Positions 21,406 through 34,916 of a stretch of DNA of 64,000 nucleotides are shown here, piece after piece (position 1 is the first letter of the stretch; each line of letters opens with the position of its first letter). Below the pieces are notes generated by a model, which was given only the letters and a program-made list of their open reading frames with translations, was not told where the DNA came from and made no database searches. Where the stretch lies: NCBI GenBank assembly GCA_013420905.1, contig JAAXNY010000015.1, positions 186,001 through 250,000 of the forward strand. Reading direction: 5' to 3'. The position numbers and the translations under genes were made by a program. Source of the DNA: Collybia mongolica. Taxonomy: Eukaryota > Basidiomycota > Agaricomycetes > Agaricales > Clitocybaceae.

Positions 21406-22680
21406 ATGACTTCCTTAGGTGTCGCTTTTGTAACTGGGGCCTCTCAGGGGATTGGAAGGACAATTGCTCTTCGTCTCGCCCGTGATGGTTTTGACGTGGC
21501 AGTCAACGACATCCCGAAAAGCAGAGAAAAGCTCGAATCGCTACGCCAGGAAATCTCTGCAAAGGGTAGGAAAACCTCGATCCAAGTCGGTGACGCCTCT
21601 TCAAAAAACGATGTTAAATCCATGGTTGCATCGGTCGTGGCGAACTTGGGAGAGCTTAACGTGGTAATGTTCTACGCCCCTTCGCTCTTCCATTCCCCAT
21701 TCTCTAACTCGATTGGATTGGTAGATGGTTGCTAATGCAGGCATCTGCATCACGAAGCCAATGCTAGAAAGTACGTTCACCCTGTTGATGATGCGAATGT
21801 CCACGCATAGAATGTAGCTTCCGACAGCGAATGGGATCGGGTTCTCTCGACTAACGCCAGAAGCGCGTTTCTCTGCTACAAGTACGCTGGGAAGCAAATG
21901 ATTAGCCAGGGTCGCGGTGGCCGCATTATCGGGGCCTCGTCTGTAGCAGGAAAGCAAGGCTAGTACACACGGGTCTACTTCTTCCGAAGTGACTGCAACT
22001 CAAATGTTTACATAATTCAGGCGAACCATACTTGACTGCGTACAGCGCCAGTAAATTTGCCGTTCGTGGATTGACTCAAGCTGCTGGTCCGTCTGTTCAG
22101 GAAGATTGATGTTTGTGTCTTCTGATATCATTCCACAGCACGTGAATTTGGGCCTCATGGGATCACGGTCAACGCATATTCTCCAGGTACGTAAAATGAT
22201 GATTAACCTACCCCTTCAAAAAATAAGCGCGCAATCATAGGCACTATCGACACCCAGATGCGTCAGTAACCCATTTTACGTTTACCCCTACATATAAATA
22301 TCATTTCCCTCAGTGATTGAACTCGGAGACGCTGTTGGAGGAGCTGAGGCTTTCTACAAAGAGGTAGGCGAAATAGTAGTTGTTGTTTTTTTCGTTTGAT
22401 GAACTCACATCCCCCACCCTTCTAGCAAGCGCAGATGACATCATTGGGACGCAATGGCGATGTCAGCGATATCGCAAGTATCGTGTCATACCTCGCTTCC
22501 AAGGAGGCTGGGTACATCACCGGTGAGTGATTACATGTTCTATGCCCCCTTATTATATTCTGACCATAATAATAATAATGTCAAGGGCAAAGTGTAAGTC
22601 CTTCTTACATCCAAAGGCAATTTGACAACTGAAGCTGCTATTGTTAGATTTCGGTCAACGGAGGGCGCTATTTCGACTAG
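21406..22680 (+). CDS. Short-chain dehydrogenase/reductase, tandem copy 1
   Basis: A classical SDR of about 260 aa in about eight exons. The Rossmann cofactor motif is at the N-terminus (VTGASQGIG, residues 9-17), followed by the NAG motif in MVANAGI, catalytic Ser in [11 protein letters not shown], Tyr/Lys in YSASK, and the PG motif in [13 protein letters not shown]. The C-terminus is [10 protein letters not shown]. The fold and motifs resemble diacetyl/acetoin reductases and 3-oxoacyl reductases; the substrate cannot be told. The residue after the second beta strand is Asn-Asp (AVNDIP), which favours NAD(H), as inference. It is the first of three adjacent, same-strand paralogs. A TATA-like tataaaaagg lies about 70 bp upstream. 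Confidence 0.87.
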
Positions 22681-22924
22681 GGAAAATCAATGTATTCGGG
22701 AATAAATGCATTTTAAGTATCGGCTACACGGCTTGAGATGCTCCCATTTCCCACCACTTTCTCCCTGACGGAAGTGTGAATAATCTGGTGATCTGTATTG
22801 CGAGCACTCTAAGTGGCTAACACGATACTTCCTGGTGACCCCATCTTACTCAACCGGAAGCCACTGACGATCGGCTATATAATTTCAATAGAATTGCGAA
22901 ATATAAACACATATTTCAACAAAA

Positions 22925-24170
22925 ATGACATCAAAAGGCGTTGCTCTCGTTACTGGTTCCTCCCAGGGTATAGGAAGGGCAATCGCTCTTCGGCTCGCTG
23001 ATGATGGCTACGATCTGGCCGTTAACGATGTTCCGCGCACCAAGGAAAATCTTGAAACCCTGAAGGATGAGATCGAAGCGAAAGGGAGAAAAGTATTCAT
23101 CTTCGAGGGAGATGTGTCAGTCGAGGGAGATGTGGTGGCCATGGTATCGGGTGCCGTCAAGCATCTTGGAAGTCTTGATGTCGTAGGTAATATTTCCAGA
23201 TATTCTTATCTTTCTCAATTCTACATTCGAAGATGGTCGCCAATGCAGGAATCGTGGTCGTTAAGGAAGTAGCAGAAAGTACGGTCAATTCCGTTCACCT
23301 TCGCTCTAAGCGGGCTGACCGCTCGTTCAGCTACCGCAGAAGAATGGGATCGTGTCTTCTCTGTCAATGCTCGGGGCGTTTTCCTGTGCTACAAGTATGC
23401 TGGTCAGCAAATGATCAAACAAGGCCGCGGTGGACGCATTATCGGTGCTTCTTCAGTTTGTGGAAAGCAAGGTGAGCCTTTTTTACAAAAGCTGGGTAAA
23501 TAGGATGTTTTACCCCTGCATTAACCAGGTGAAAAGCTCTTGGGAGCATATTGCGCCAGCAAGTTCGCTGTTAGAGGGCTTACTCAGGCGACTGGTAGAT
23601 ATGGTTTGATTTTCTCAATCTTGTAGATTCTAATTATAACAGGGCATCGTCTTTAGCCAAAGAACTCGGAACTTATGGTATCACTGTCAACGCGTACGCG
23701 CCAGGTTCGTGCAGCTGCCTGGCAACAAAGTTTTTGGCTTAATTATATTTGCGAACCACAGGCGCTATCGACACAGCGATTCGTAAGGACGTTCTTCTCG
23801 CGACGTTCTCGCTTCTCATCCTTCACAGTTAGGGACTCCTTTGGTAACAAGGAAGCTACATATGAGGCAGTTAGTATTTAAAACGGGGTAGCGATTGACC
23901 CACTACAACTTATTTCATGGCAGGAACGAAAGCTCACTGTGCTCGGGTATATCGGACAACCCGATGATATCGCAGGCATAGTATCATACCTTGTTTCGAA
24001 AGATGCCCACTTCATAACAGGTACGAATCCGCCCCATCCCTCATTATTCGCGACTGACAATGATCTTGAAGGTCAAAGCGTAAGTACAACTATACCGATA
24101 GGAAGTAAGGAAGGATCATAATCGTCTTTTTTTTTAGGTTTCGGTTAATGGTGGAAGGTATTTCGACTGA
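22925..24170 (+). CDS. Short-chain dehydrogenase/reductase, tandem copy 2
   Basis: Start MTSKGVALVTGSSQGIGRAI. Key elements: [49 protein letters not shown], catalytic YCASK, ITVNAYAPGAIDT, and the end [10 protein letters not shown] (TGA at 24168-24170). All catalytic residues (Ser, Tyr, Lys) are kept. Several short introns interrupt the gene; the region after AIDT (about 23,780-23,900) has weak splice signals and its exon limits are uncertain. It lies 245 bp after copy 1. The three copies differ mainly in the loop after the PG motif, the usual substrate-loop position in SDRs. Confidence 0.82.
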
Positions 24171-24434
24171 ATGGAACATCACATGTTTCTTGCATTGAGA
24201 TACACGATCTGTCGCCCTTGATTAGAGACGTCATTCTCGACCAGCCATCATTAGCTTACTCACCATGTTGTATTAAGGCCCAATCTGAATCTCTCAGGGC
24301 ATGGCTCTGGGAAAGCTTCCTAGGGGGGCCCCACATGAAATGCTGAGTTTATCCGTCTTTGCCCATTACCCGCAGGTCCTACACGGGTTCAACCTATTCA
24401 CTGATTATCATATTACCCGTACTCTTGATTTTCG

Positions 24435-25691
24435 ATGAATACTGTGAAAGGTGTCGCGTTAGTGACGGGCGCATCTCAAGGTATCGGGAGGGCAATAGCG
24501 ATTCGACTTGCGGAAGACGGGTTTGACGTCGCAATCAACGATATTCCGCGAGGTCAAGAAAATCTCGCTACCTTGAGAGACGAAATTCAAGGAAAGGGAA
24601 GGAGAGTTTGGAGCATGATTGGAGATGTTTCGGTTGAGGGAGATGTAAAGGCTATGATCGCTGGCGTCGTCGAGAATCTGGGTAGTCTTGATGTCGTGAG
24701 TCGCCCGGCTTATCTATCTGTTGCCTTCGTTCAAGCCGATGTGCAGATGGTTGCAAACGCAGCGATTCTTATCTTGAATCCCATCGTGGAAAGTAGGTTA
24801 CGCAAATTTGGAAATCTGAAAATTACAGTTGAGTGCCCCTTGAAGCTACCGTAGAAGATTGGGACAAGCTCTTCTCTGTGAACGCCCGGGGAACTTTTAT
24901 GTGCTACAAATATGCTGGACTGCAAATGATTAAGCAGGGTCGTGGGGGGAGGATCATCGGTGCAACTTCAACGCTAGGCCACCAGGGTAAGGATTTTTCG
25001 TTTGTGGCGAGTAAGCCCAATCAGCTTCGCCCCCAGCACAACAGGTGTCAGGCGCTTATGCTTCCACTAAGTTCGCTATCAGAGGTCTGACCCAAGCCAC
25101 CGGTGCGTACACTGAGCACGCGATGAAGAGATTCCATGGCCTCAATTGAAATATTACGCAGCGAAGGAGTTGGGGCCCCACGGTATCACTGTTAATGTAT
25201 ACGCTCCAGGTTTGGCATCAATCATCTCTTCGTGATCTATTCCAATGACAAGGATCACCTAGGTGCTATCAATACAACTATGCGTTAGTCCTCGTTTTAT
25301 AAGGCTTCTGTCGACTTACGTTATTTGGCCAGTGACGGCGCCTGGGATTCCGCGAGAGGATACACATCTTGTCCGGGAAGCGGTAGCTTGACCTTTTTCA
25401 TCACTTATCCAACGCCCTAAAGGTGTATCATTATAGGAGAGTAAAAAGACTGCTGTGGGATACATAGGAGAACCAGAAGATATTGCGAGCATAGTCTCGT
25501 ATCTCGCTTCCAAAGAGGCCCACTTCATCACGGGTGAATAAATTTTCGTTCAACCTGTGTTCACGACCGCTGATCGGCCGAAACCACCCTAGGTCAAAGT
25601 GTAAGCGCAGCATCGATTTACTTCTTAAAAGCACAGCTCTTAGGAATACTGCCCATAGATCTCTGTCAATGGTGGACGTTTCTTTGTGTAA
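24435..25691 (+). CDS. Short-chain dehydrogenase/reductase, tandem copy 3
   Basis: Start [20 protein letters not shown]. It has TGASQGIG, then NAAI where the other copies have NAGI, IIGATSTLGHQ with the catalytic Ser replaced within GATS by Thr-Ser order, catalytic YASTK, ITVNVYAPGAINT, a substrate-loop segment VTAPGIPREDTHLVRE, and the end ISVNGGRFFV (TAA at 25689-25691). Most likely a working enzyme with a shifted substrate range; which of the Thr/Ser pair aligns with the catalytic serine needs an alignment. Same strand and spacing as its neighbours, so the three arose by tandem duplication. Confidence 0.82.
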
Positions 25692-26422
25692 TTCTCACTT
25701 CGCGCAGAGATGGCCGTGATAATATGTATGTCCGTGTATATGGACAGCCTTTCACCACCTTTCTGCTGCGCACATAAGACCTTTACCACGATGCGTCGGG
25801 TACCCGCAAAGTTAAATCCGTAACCTTCGAGGCAGTGTTACGGATGTCGAGGGTTTTGGTGGGGGGTGGCGGGAGGGTGGAAACCATAAGGAAATCTTCC
25901 ACCTCAAAGGATGGCTTTAAAAATGCGTGCAGCCTTGTTCTCCTTGCTTGTGTGGCCATGAGTGCCCCTGCAAACAGCTGATCGTTCATTGATTCAGGGG
26001 TCCATCGCGAGAGGCATTACCCTGAGGGCGTGTAGGCACGTGACGCCTCAGGGAGAAAAACCAGCACAGCCTCCGGCTAAAAGCCTAATTTTAACTTTAC
26101 AACGTCCGTCACGCGTCCGCGCCAAGGACCGGTGCCAAAATGGCTTCCGCAGCCTGTACTGGATCACCAAACGGGAACGATTATCCCATGCGCCGCCAAA
26201 GTACACCCTAGAACGGTCTTGATACAATGTATAAAGGCTGATAATCGTGAATTGAGAAGGGCTCCACTGCTTGGCGACGCTGTTGTATCTAGGCTTGTCC
26301 TTGTATTTGGCCTCGTTGTTGGGGGTTGTGCATCGTTACTTCTTCACCAACTCAAACGCCTACCTTCATCCTTACTCTTACCAATACCTCAGTCTCAACC
26401 TAATTCCTGTCCGCTACACATA
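25692..26422. other. Intergenic, no gene recognised
   Basis: About 730 bp between the SDR cluster and a small membrane-protein gene. Short frames on both strands lack recognisable domains or consistent splice sites. A G-rich patch (ggtggggggtggcgggaggg) lies at about 25,858. Confidence 0.4.
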
Positions 26423-27157
26423 ATGTCCAAAATCGTTATCCCTCAATTGCTGGTGAACTCTCAGCCCATGAACTTAGGATCTATGAATCTCTATCGAGGT
26501 TGCCATGTGGTTCCGACCGACGAAAAGCGTGTACACGCTTGCCAGCATCCCGATGGGCAATCCCGGTGCAACGACGGTGACGAATGCGAAGCCTCACACA
26601 AAGGCTGCCACGGAGCACGCCTGCGCAGGATCCTCATCCCCCTTCTCGTCGCATTCCTGACTCTATGCATCATCCTGGCTTTCTCTTGCATGGGAGGTGG
26701 CGAAATATTTGGAATTGGGGTGGAGGGACTGGCGAGGCGTGCAGCAGGCGACACGACAACGGACGATGATCCATTCGTGAATAATAAACGTGCGTTGCAT
26801 GCTCCACTGCTGCTTATGGTCAATGTATAACCGAGTTTGTTAGTTTACCTCATTGTGATTCTCGTGGGGCTTCTTGTGGTCGTCATTCTGGGTATAATGC
26901 TCAGCGCGTGGTGCTGCAAAGGTGGGAAATACGTATCATCTTTCAAACGAAGGAATCTAAAGTCTGCTTCTCCATCAGGGGCTTTCCAGAACCCTCTGTG
27001 CTGTCCTTGCTATCTGTGCGCGTGCTGCGGTGGCCTCGGTGAGTCCTTAGGAATATATCTCTATGCATTCCGGGAGTAACTGACGCACTGGCCCCTCTTA
27101 GCTTGCCTTGAGTGCATCGGGTGCGGACTATGCGCAGGAGGGCTAAGCGAAGTGTGA
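26423..27157 (+). CDS. Small cysteine-rich membrane protein
   Basis: Four exons (introns begin GTGCGT, GTGGGA and GTGAGT) give about 175 aa. Two hydrophobic segments are visible: ILIPLLVAFLTLCIILAF (about residues 72-90) and LIVILVGLLVVVILGIML (about 120-140). After the second helix comes a dense cysteine tail: AWCCKG, NPLCCPCYLCACCGG, then ACLECIGCGLCAGG. Clustered membrane-proximal cysteines of this kind are often palmitoylated or bind metal; neither is shown here. A basic RLRR precedes the first helix. The start is the first ATG with an A at -3. The family is not recognised. Confidence 0.65.
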
Positions 27158-27677
27158 TATGTGGACTATCGCTGTATATTAATCCATTGCGGCTGGACCG
27201 TTGATTACGAAGTGGACGGATTACGGACTTGTAGACTCTTATCTTGGACTTTCTGTAGCGCTCTTTCTTCGCTCATGGACTTGACTTACTGTAACACCAC
27301 TGCCATTATATATTACCCACATAATATTCCGGACTTTGGCTTTTCGCGTGAGATATGGGTTGCAGCGGTGCGCGTTACTCGATGCAAACTACTAGTACAG
27401 GCATACCCATGAACTCAGAACTATACGGTCTGCTGGGAGGTGAGGTTGAGCTCCGAGGAGACTCGGAGCTTGGCGCTTATACACGTGTTTGTTATCTGTT
27501 GGGACGCGACGCGTCCATCACGTGGATCGGATCAAAGCAGTGATTTTGCGCTGACCTCGACTTGACCCCCGTCGTCGCTATTCGAGTCATAGGCAAAATG
27601 GAATCCACCGGAAATCTGACTCCTCAACGTAAATTCAACTCAAATAATCTCCATCACCTCTCAAACTCATAATAAAA
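27158..27677. other. Intergenic upstream of saccharopine dehydrogenase
   Basis: About 520 bp, no gene recognised. It presumably holds the LYS1 promoter; no obvious TATA box within 100 bp of the start. The leader just before the ATG is A-rich (cataataaaaatg). Confidence 0.4.
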
Positions 27678-28943
<1,266 letters not shown>

Positions 28944-29518
28944 AGGCCTCTTCCTTTCAGAAATCGAGTGCATGCTCTGCTTTTGCAACCTGGTTTCCAG
29001 GGCGTGGAGTAGCTGCGGCCTAAGATCTCGAAGGTCGTCGACATTTTTCCCCCTCTTTTCCAGAATGTACCTGCCATGTGCTAAATGGAACAAATCCGCA
29101 TCTTTGATCGACATTTTCCGGAACTCGCTTTGATTCATGTCCAGATCGATGTTCGTTTTCGGGAAACCCACAACAATATCATTTCACCAAAACAATATTC
29201 CATTGGTCCGTACCGACGTTATATTATTTTCCGTACATCGCCCAAGAGCGCAAAGCCATCCAACTAATACTATATCACCGAAAGATGATCACACAGTTTC
29301 GTGGTTCTGATGAGCCCTTTCGAGTCACTGTGGAGGTCGAGACTCACGTTTATGTGCATAATCAATCGAATTTTCTGTCTGACCGGGACATGTCGGCCGA
29401 TCATCGGGAATATTGCCTTTTTTGGCATGTTTCAATTTTACATTTTACCTTCGCCTTCCTCCCCACTTGCCATCAATCGTTGAGGTCAACCAGCGACGTC
29501 GTCCTTCCACTCCCCCAA
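28944..29518. other. Intergenic with a doubtful minus-strand frame
   Basis: A minus-strand frame of 96 codons (29171-28881) partly overlaps the end of LYS1 and reads ADLFHLAHGRYILEKRGKNV. It has no recognisable domain or supported introns, so I do not call it a gene. The rest is the presumed promoter of the F-box gene. Confidence 0.35.
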
Positions 29519-31159
29519 ATGCATCCTGCATTATCAATATCCGAGCTTCTGAACATAATATTCGCTCATCTCGACCAAAGATCCAATCTTAACAACGCAA
29601 GGGTCTGCAAACAATGGTATCATTCCAGTCAAGCAGCCCGGTGGAGGGAGATTAGCGGTTGGCGGGACTTTGAAGGTCTGTTTCGGAAGCTGGCGCCAAT
29701 CAAGTGGGTTGATTATATGAACAAACGCAAGGTGCGTTTATTGGAACCTTCATGTCTTAACATCTTGCTCATGTCGCCCTAGGAATTCAGCGAATATCCC
29801 CAACTCAAGGACTGGGAACGATTTGAAGAATACAGCAAACTTGTCCGTGTTGTCTCGCTTGACGATGCCGAAAAATACAACGCTATTCTCGAAATCGTTG
29901 GGCAGACGAGACCTTACCTCAACATATTCCCGAATCTCCACACTTTCCAATGGAACGCCACGCGCAGAGAGTTTCATTATCTGCTCTTCGTACATCCAAA
30001 CGTGAAGGAATTCATCGCAACGCTGCCGCCGACCAGCACTCGACAGGCCGAGTTTGAGACATGGGTACCCCTGTTTGTTGATTCCATCTCTCGCATGCCA
30101 ATGCTCCAACACCTGGAAATACGATGTGATGAGTTCGAGCCTGCAACCCGAGACCGTCTGCTCGAGGTCATCAAGGGACTTTGGTGCCTTCGAACTATCC
30201 TTCTACCCCGGTACCACATAACGGCAAGAATAATCGAAGAGGTGTCACTTCTACCACATCTGAGGGAACTGAGCTCCCAAGAAACAGGGATCGACCGAAC
30301 CATCTTCGCCTTCCCCCAGTTCGATCCATGTCTTCGCAAAGAGGCATTTCCGAGTTTACGGACGCTCTCCTTCTGTGCGAATGTCCAGTCTTCGTCGCAA
30401 TTCTTGAGCCAGAGGTATTTCCCTTCCAATATACGGAGATTGCATCTGGAAATGCCGAGCTTGGAAAGTCCGGACGCCGTGCGTTCGCTGCTGGAGACCG
30501 TCGCGGGGACGTGCACATTGATTGAAGAAATATCTTTCCGAGACCAAGACGTCCATGACCATCGGGAGATGACCCCCCAGGATCAAATCGGCCTTGAAAC
30601 GTTGCGACCCGTGTTCTCCTGCCCCATGCTTACTACCCTTCAGATTCGGCACCACTACCCCCTCGCCCTCGGTACCCTAGAACTCGAGATATTGGCGTCT
30701 GAGCTACCTTTGGTAGAGACACTCCTGTTAAACGAAGGGCCCATCCACCACCCAGAGCGGTCTCCACTCACTTTGGACGTCTTACTAATATTCTCTTCTC
30801 GGTGCCGGAGACTTCAAAAACTCGGGCTCTACGTCGATGCCTCCATTTCCGTAACACACGTGCTAGACGGGCAAGAATTCCACAGTTTCCCTGAGCTCCG
30901 GTCCTTCTCAGTAGGGCTCTCGCATATCGAAGACGCTGAATCTGTTGCGCTATTTTTGGGCCGGATTTGTCCACCCGGGTGTGAAGTTGTTCTTGCAGGA
31001 CCCGAGACCCGCTCCGTCCGGCGCAATATGTGGAGGAAGGTTAATGGGATGCTTCCCACGTTAGCGAAGATGCGAATGGCTGAAAGAGAGCGAATCGGAA
31101 AGCGTTTGCAGATACTTGAAGCGGAGGTGGAGAGATTGCGTGCGTCGCAGAGGTCATAA
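29519..31159 (+). CDS. F-box protein with leucine-rich C-terminal region
   Basis: Two exons (intron 29731-29782, GTGCGT...CTAG) give about 530 aa. The N-terminal F-box is clear: LSISELLNIIFAHLDQRSNL followed by NARVCKQWYHSSQAARWREI. F-box proteins are SCF ubiquitin-ligase substrate receptors. The long remainder has irregular leucine-rich segments (MPMLQHLEIRCDEFE, LPHLRELSSQ, FPSLRTLSFCANVQ, CRRLQKLGLYVDAS), and the C-terminus is a short charged coiled coil (RIGKRLQILEAEVERLRASQ). Agaricomycetes have very many such F-box/LRR genes. The frame is open throughout. Substrate unknown. Confidence 0.85.
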
Positions 31160-32603
31160 GACAAGGTTCGTAATTCAATCGTATTATAAGCTATTTAATG
31201 CCTGACAGGTTATTTAGAAGGCAATGGACGCTTAGCGGGTGAATTTAGAGCGGTATGATAGGTGTACAGCCGAATCTATTCCACATGGGTGTGAGCGAGC
31301 GACGAAGAAAGACGACGGAAAGAATTTACAATCATTTACTCGTGGCATTTATTCTATTTAGAAACGCGAATGAGAGAGATCAACTTACAGCAGAAACTTT
31401 CGTTCACAGCTGCCGGCACCAAAAGAATCGCGATGGAGAAATTCATACCGGGTAATGATCGCGTCCCACAGTGGTCGTCCGAGTTGTGGTCAGAAGACTA
31501 ATATCTCAACATCGTTGACAGCTCCCAGTTATGCTTCTAAACTTTCCAAGAGGTCAGGGGCCGACAGTCGGGGCCAGACAGTCAGGGTCCAGGCAAGCTT
31601 CTTTAAGCTTCTTTAAACTCGACAGTCGTCTAGATTCTACTGACTTTTGTTGCGTCCTGTAGGTCACGCCTTGCAACGTAACCTATATATGTAGCATTAG
31701 CCGCTGACGTGGAAGCACAGGTGATGTTGATCCTGGCACAACGCCCAGGACATGTGCAGCGTGCATCACGTCAATCACGGAAATTCACGACTTGTCCCAA
31801 ATGTCCTTCTCCAGTTAACACCCCGCACAGCATGGCTTCTTTTCGATGGCGTGCTTGCCGTTCCTTGGAGCCGCACTAATATATATTCCGTATACTCGAC
31901 TCTAGTCCCAAGCTCAACGCGGGGTGGTTGCGATGTCTATGCCATAACAAATGAAGATCCGGTGACCCGAAATTTTTTCCACAGTTTTTATTGCATTGCA
32001 CCGCGGTACCAACGTGGTGTTGTCCTTGCTAATTTGCGTTTGAGCCTGTTTATAAAAAAAACTTTGTGCGTACGTAATCATTACACTCCTCACCCATACA
32101 ACCTGAGCACCAATAACGCAAAACCTGCACTCGTGTGCATTCTGCCGAAGCAATACGTTTTAGTGCGATCCATGCCAAACGTGGCAGATTCTTGGGCAGT
32201 GGAGAGAATTGTCGGAGCAAAGATGTCCTCAACATGTCACTCCCGCTCGAGCGTGCATCGCAGTCGTTGGGGCCAAGAATTTTTTTCACTCGGGTCCTGA
32301 CTAGTTCCCAAGTGGTATTATCCTTGTCCTCGACGAATGTCTTTTCGAGTTTTAGGATTTATGTTCTCATGTGTCCCATACTACAGGCCAGAGTGATGAT
32401 GTTGACTTGGGTCCGACTTTTGACTCGGGTCCAGGTGGACTCGGGTCTGGGTCTAGCCAGCACTGAATGCGGGAGGTGATCAGTGTCCGGGGCTTGCTTT
32501 GGGCATGTAAGATACAGGCATATGTGCTTGCCAGTACTTAAGGCGACAAGTACGCTCCTCCAAGTTCGCAATCCCATCCCATCATCTCCCAGCCAAACTC
32601 AAA
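31160..32603. other. Intergenic, upstream of dioxygenase copy 1
   Basis: About 1.4 kb without a supportable gene. Its last ~210 bp (from about 32,395) contain gactcgggtcc repeats and a cagtacttaagg element that recur upstream of the other near-identical dioxygenase copies. Confidence 0.45.
32395..32603 (+). promoter_or_regulatory. Upstream block shared by dioxygenase copies 1-3
   Basis: Upstream of copy 1 (32,395-32,603), copy 2 (38,145-38,328) and copy 3 (49,555-49,748) the same elements appear in the same order: one or more gactcgggtc/gacccgggtc motifs, then an AGTA(C/T)TTAAG box about 65-80 bp before the ATG (near 32,535, 38,263 and 49,670). Copies 2 and 3 also share tagcgcgcgtactccgagtc. 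The TTAAG box may serve as the TATA-like element. Copy 4 lacks the block. Confidence 0.6.
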
Positions 32604-34003
32604 ATGTCTATCCAGCTCACTCCCCTTCCTCTCTCCCCCAAGGCCGACCGTGTCAAGATGGCTGAGTTCGGCCGGGAAATAAAAGGCGTTGACTTGAGCA
32701 ACGTCACCCCTCAGCAGTTCGCCCAAATTCGCGAAGCCTTGTACAAGGTCAGTGTATTGCGTTGACATCCCGTCGGATGGGACCTCAACATCTACATATC
32801 ACAGCACGAGATCATCCTCTTCCGCGACGTCAAAATCTCCCCGGCCGATCAGGCCGCATTCACCAAGGTATGTTGCTACCCCCCGACGTCGCGATTTATA
32901 ACAAATTCAACGTTCTCAGGCTTTCGATCCCACATCTAATGGATACGGCCATGCCTTCGACCCCTCCGTCTCCGAGATCTCTACTCGCTTGCTCCAGATG
33001 CACGGTATCCCAGGAGTCCCCGAGGTCCAGCTCATCGGCCACGGCACGGTCTTCAACCACGAGGGTGTTGCCCGCGCTGACCTCAACCACCCCACCCACA
33101 AAGAATTCCACAAGACCGTCGTCTCCCCAGAAGACGAGGCTAAGGGATACACACGCTACTACCGCTGGCACATCGACGCCGCCTTCTACGACCTCTCTCC
33201 TCCTCGTGTAACCTCGCTCTACGGCGCTGTCGTCCCCAAGGGAATTCCTCAGATCGTCAGATACGATGATGGGTCCGGTGATGAGCTCCCTGTCACTCTC
33301 GGCGCGACTGCTTTCGTCTCCGGCAATAACACCTTCGAGCTCCTCCCTGCTGAGTACAAGAGTCTCGCAGTCAGAATGAAGATCAAGTACGCTCCTCATC
33401 TGTATGCCTGGGTCAACAACACCCATGCTGTTTCATCCGGTATCGCGATCGAGAATGAGGGACTTGAGGTTCCATTGGGAGATCTCCCACCCTGGACTGA
33501 GGAGAAGCGCAAGGTTCTTTCTGCTGTGAGTTTCCTTTCTGCGTTGTTTGAAAGTCGTATTAATCTATACTTTATATAGCTCTGGAAGAACGAAGTGACC
33601 GGCAAACTACACTTCCAGGTCCACCCCAGCATTGCCCACGAGCTGCTCATCGACCCGCTTCCGGCCGGTGCTAACCGCACAGGTGCTCTGTACCCTGATG
33701 GAGCACACATCACAGATCTCAGGACAGTGCGTGACATCCTATTCAAGATCCAGCGCCCTGGTATCGCATCCAACGTGAGTACAATCCTGGTATACTTTAC
33801 ACACCATCTGACAATCCCATCAGCTTGTCTACGCTCACGACTGGCAGAAGAACGATCTAATTCTGTTCCACAACCGTGGCCTGATGCACTCTGTCACCGG
33901 AGCGCTTAAGGACGATGATCTGCGGGTGTTCCATCAATGCAACCTTCACGGTTCCGATGACCCCGCTCCCCCCTCTGCTGAGGATATCAAGAAATACGCT
34001 TGA
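32604..34003 (+). CDS. TauD/TfdA Fe(II)/2-oxoglutarate dioxygenase, xanthine-dioxygenase-like, copy 1
   Basis: Five exons give about 390 aa. The N-terminus is MSIQLTPLPLS, with FGREIKGVDL typical of TauD N-termini and HEIILFRDV. The first two iron ligands fit YRWHIDAAFYDLSPPRVTSL (H-x-D) and the distal His fits LILFHNRGLMHSV. Blocks VRYDDGSGDELPV, LHFQVHPSIAHELL and ALYPDGAHITDL match the fungal family that includes Aspergillus XanA, which converts xanthine to uric acid. The substrate is therefore inferred, not shown. Exons 3 to 5 are almost identical to copy 2, but introns 1 and 2 are unrelated in sequence. No N-terminal signal; probably cytosolic. Confidence 0.85.
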
Positions 34004-34916
34004 AAAAAGGTCGTCCCCTTGGGAGTCGATCAGGAGTGGGAAGTAGCTGGAGTTACCTATAATTGTAAAATATGTACTCGATTGCAGAGGAAGCAGCACT
34101 AGCCTATTGCTGTTGTCTATGTATAAAAAATCATCATACTCCTACCAGGTGCATGCGCTCGACAACTGAACTTCGAACCAATGTGACTTTCGCCTGATCG
34201 GGTTGAGAATGCCGAACTCCATCTACCCGACGCGACCACCACCCTCCCCCCAATGCAGACCGCGATTCTACCTGTGATTGTACGGTTAGAGTTTGCGTTC
34301 TTGTCATCAGCTTGGTATGACTTTGGCTCAACCTGCTACATGAACCATAGAGCCTCCAGGGTGGCCATGACAAGCAGCAATTAGGTGTTTGGGATTCCCA
34401 ATCAAATTTCACGCATATTTACCATAAGTAAAACTCCTTGAATCAAGAAATAGAGTGGTACGTCGATTGTGAGATCTAGGCACTTGGCTTGACCCAGGTG
34501 AAGCCTCTACGTTAGGAGAACCCTTTCTTTTGGAAGGTGATTTATATGGATCGTTCCTCCTTACACGTGTAATCAGCAATCACTAACTGGTTAGCCAACA
34601 GTACTAAACACAGTCAAGATGGTATAAGGAAACAAGAAAGCGATTTTAGAGATGCTGTAGATTACAGATCGATAAGGCTTGAGGGCGAGGGACAGAAGAT
34701 ACCTACTAAACGACGAGAAGGGAGGGCCCTACTGGATTTCGTGAAAGACACAGGGCGTCTTGACCAAACTAGGTGATGTACTTTCTCCTACTCTAGTTAA
34801 CATGCCGTCAGGTACACTTTCGATAGGAAATCCATTGCAGGGAGATTGCTCCCCTATCACACCACAGGACTGGAGCACCGAGGGAATGGGCGGATTCACG
34901 TCTCATGACCAGTTCC
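34004..34916. other. Intergenic, no gene recognised
   Basis: About 900 bp between dioxygenase copy 1 and a hAT relic. Only short unsupported frames; nothing else noted. Confidence 0.4.
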
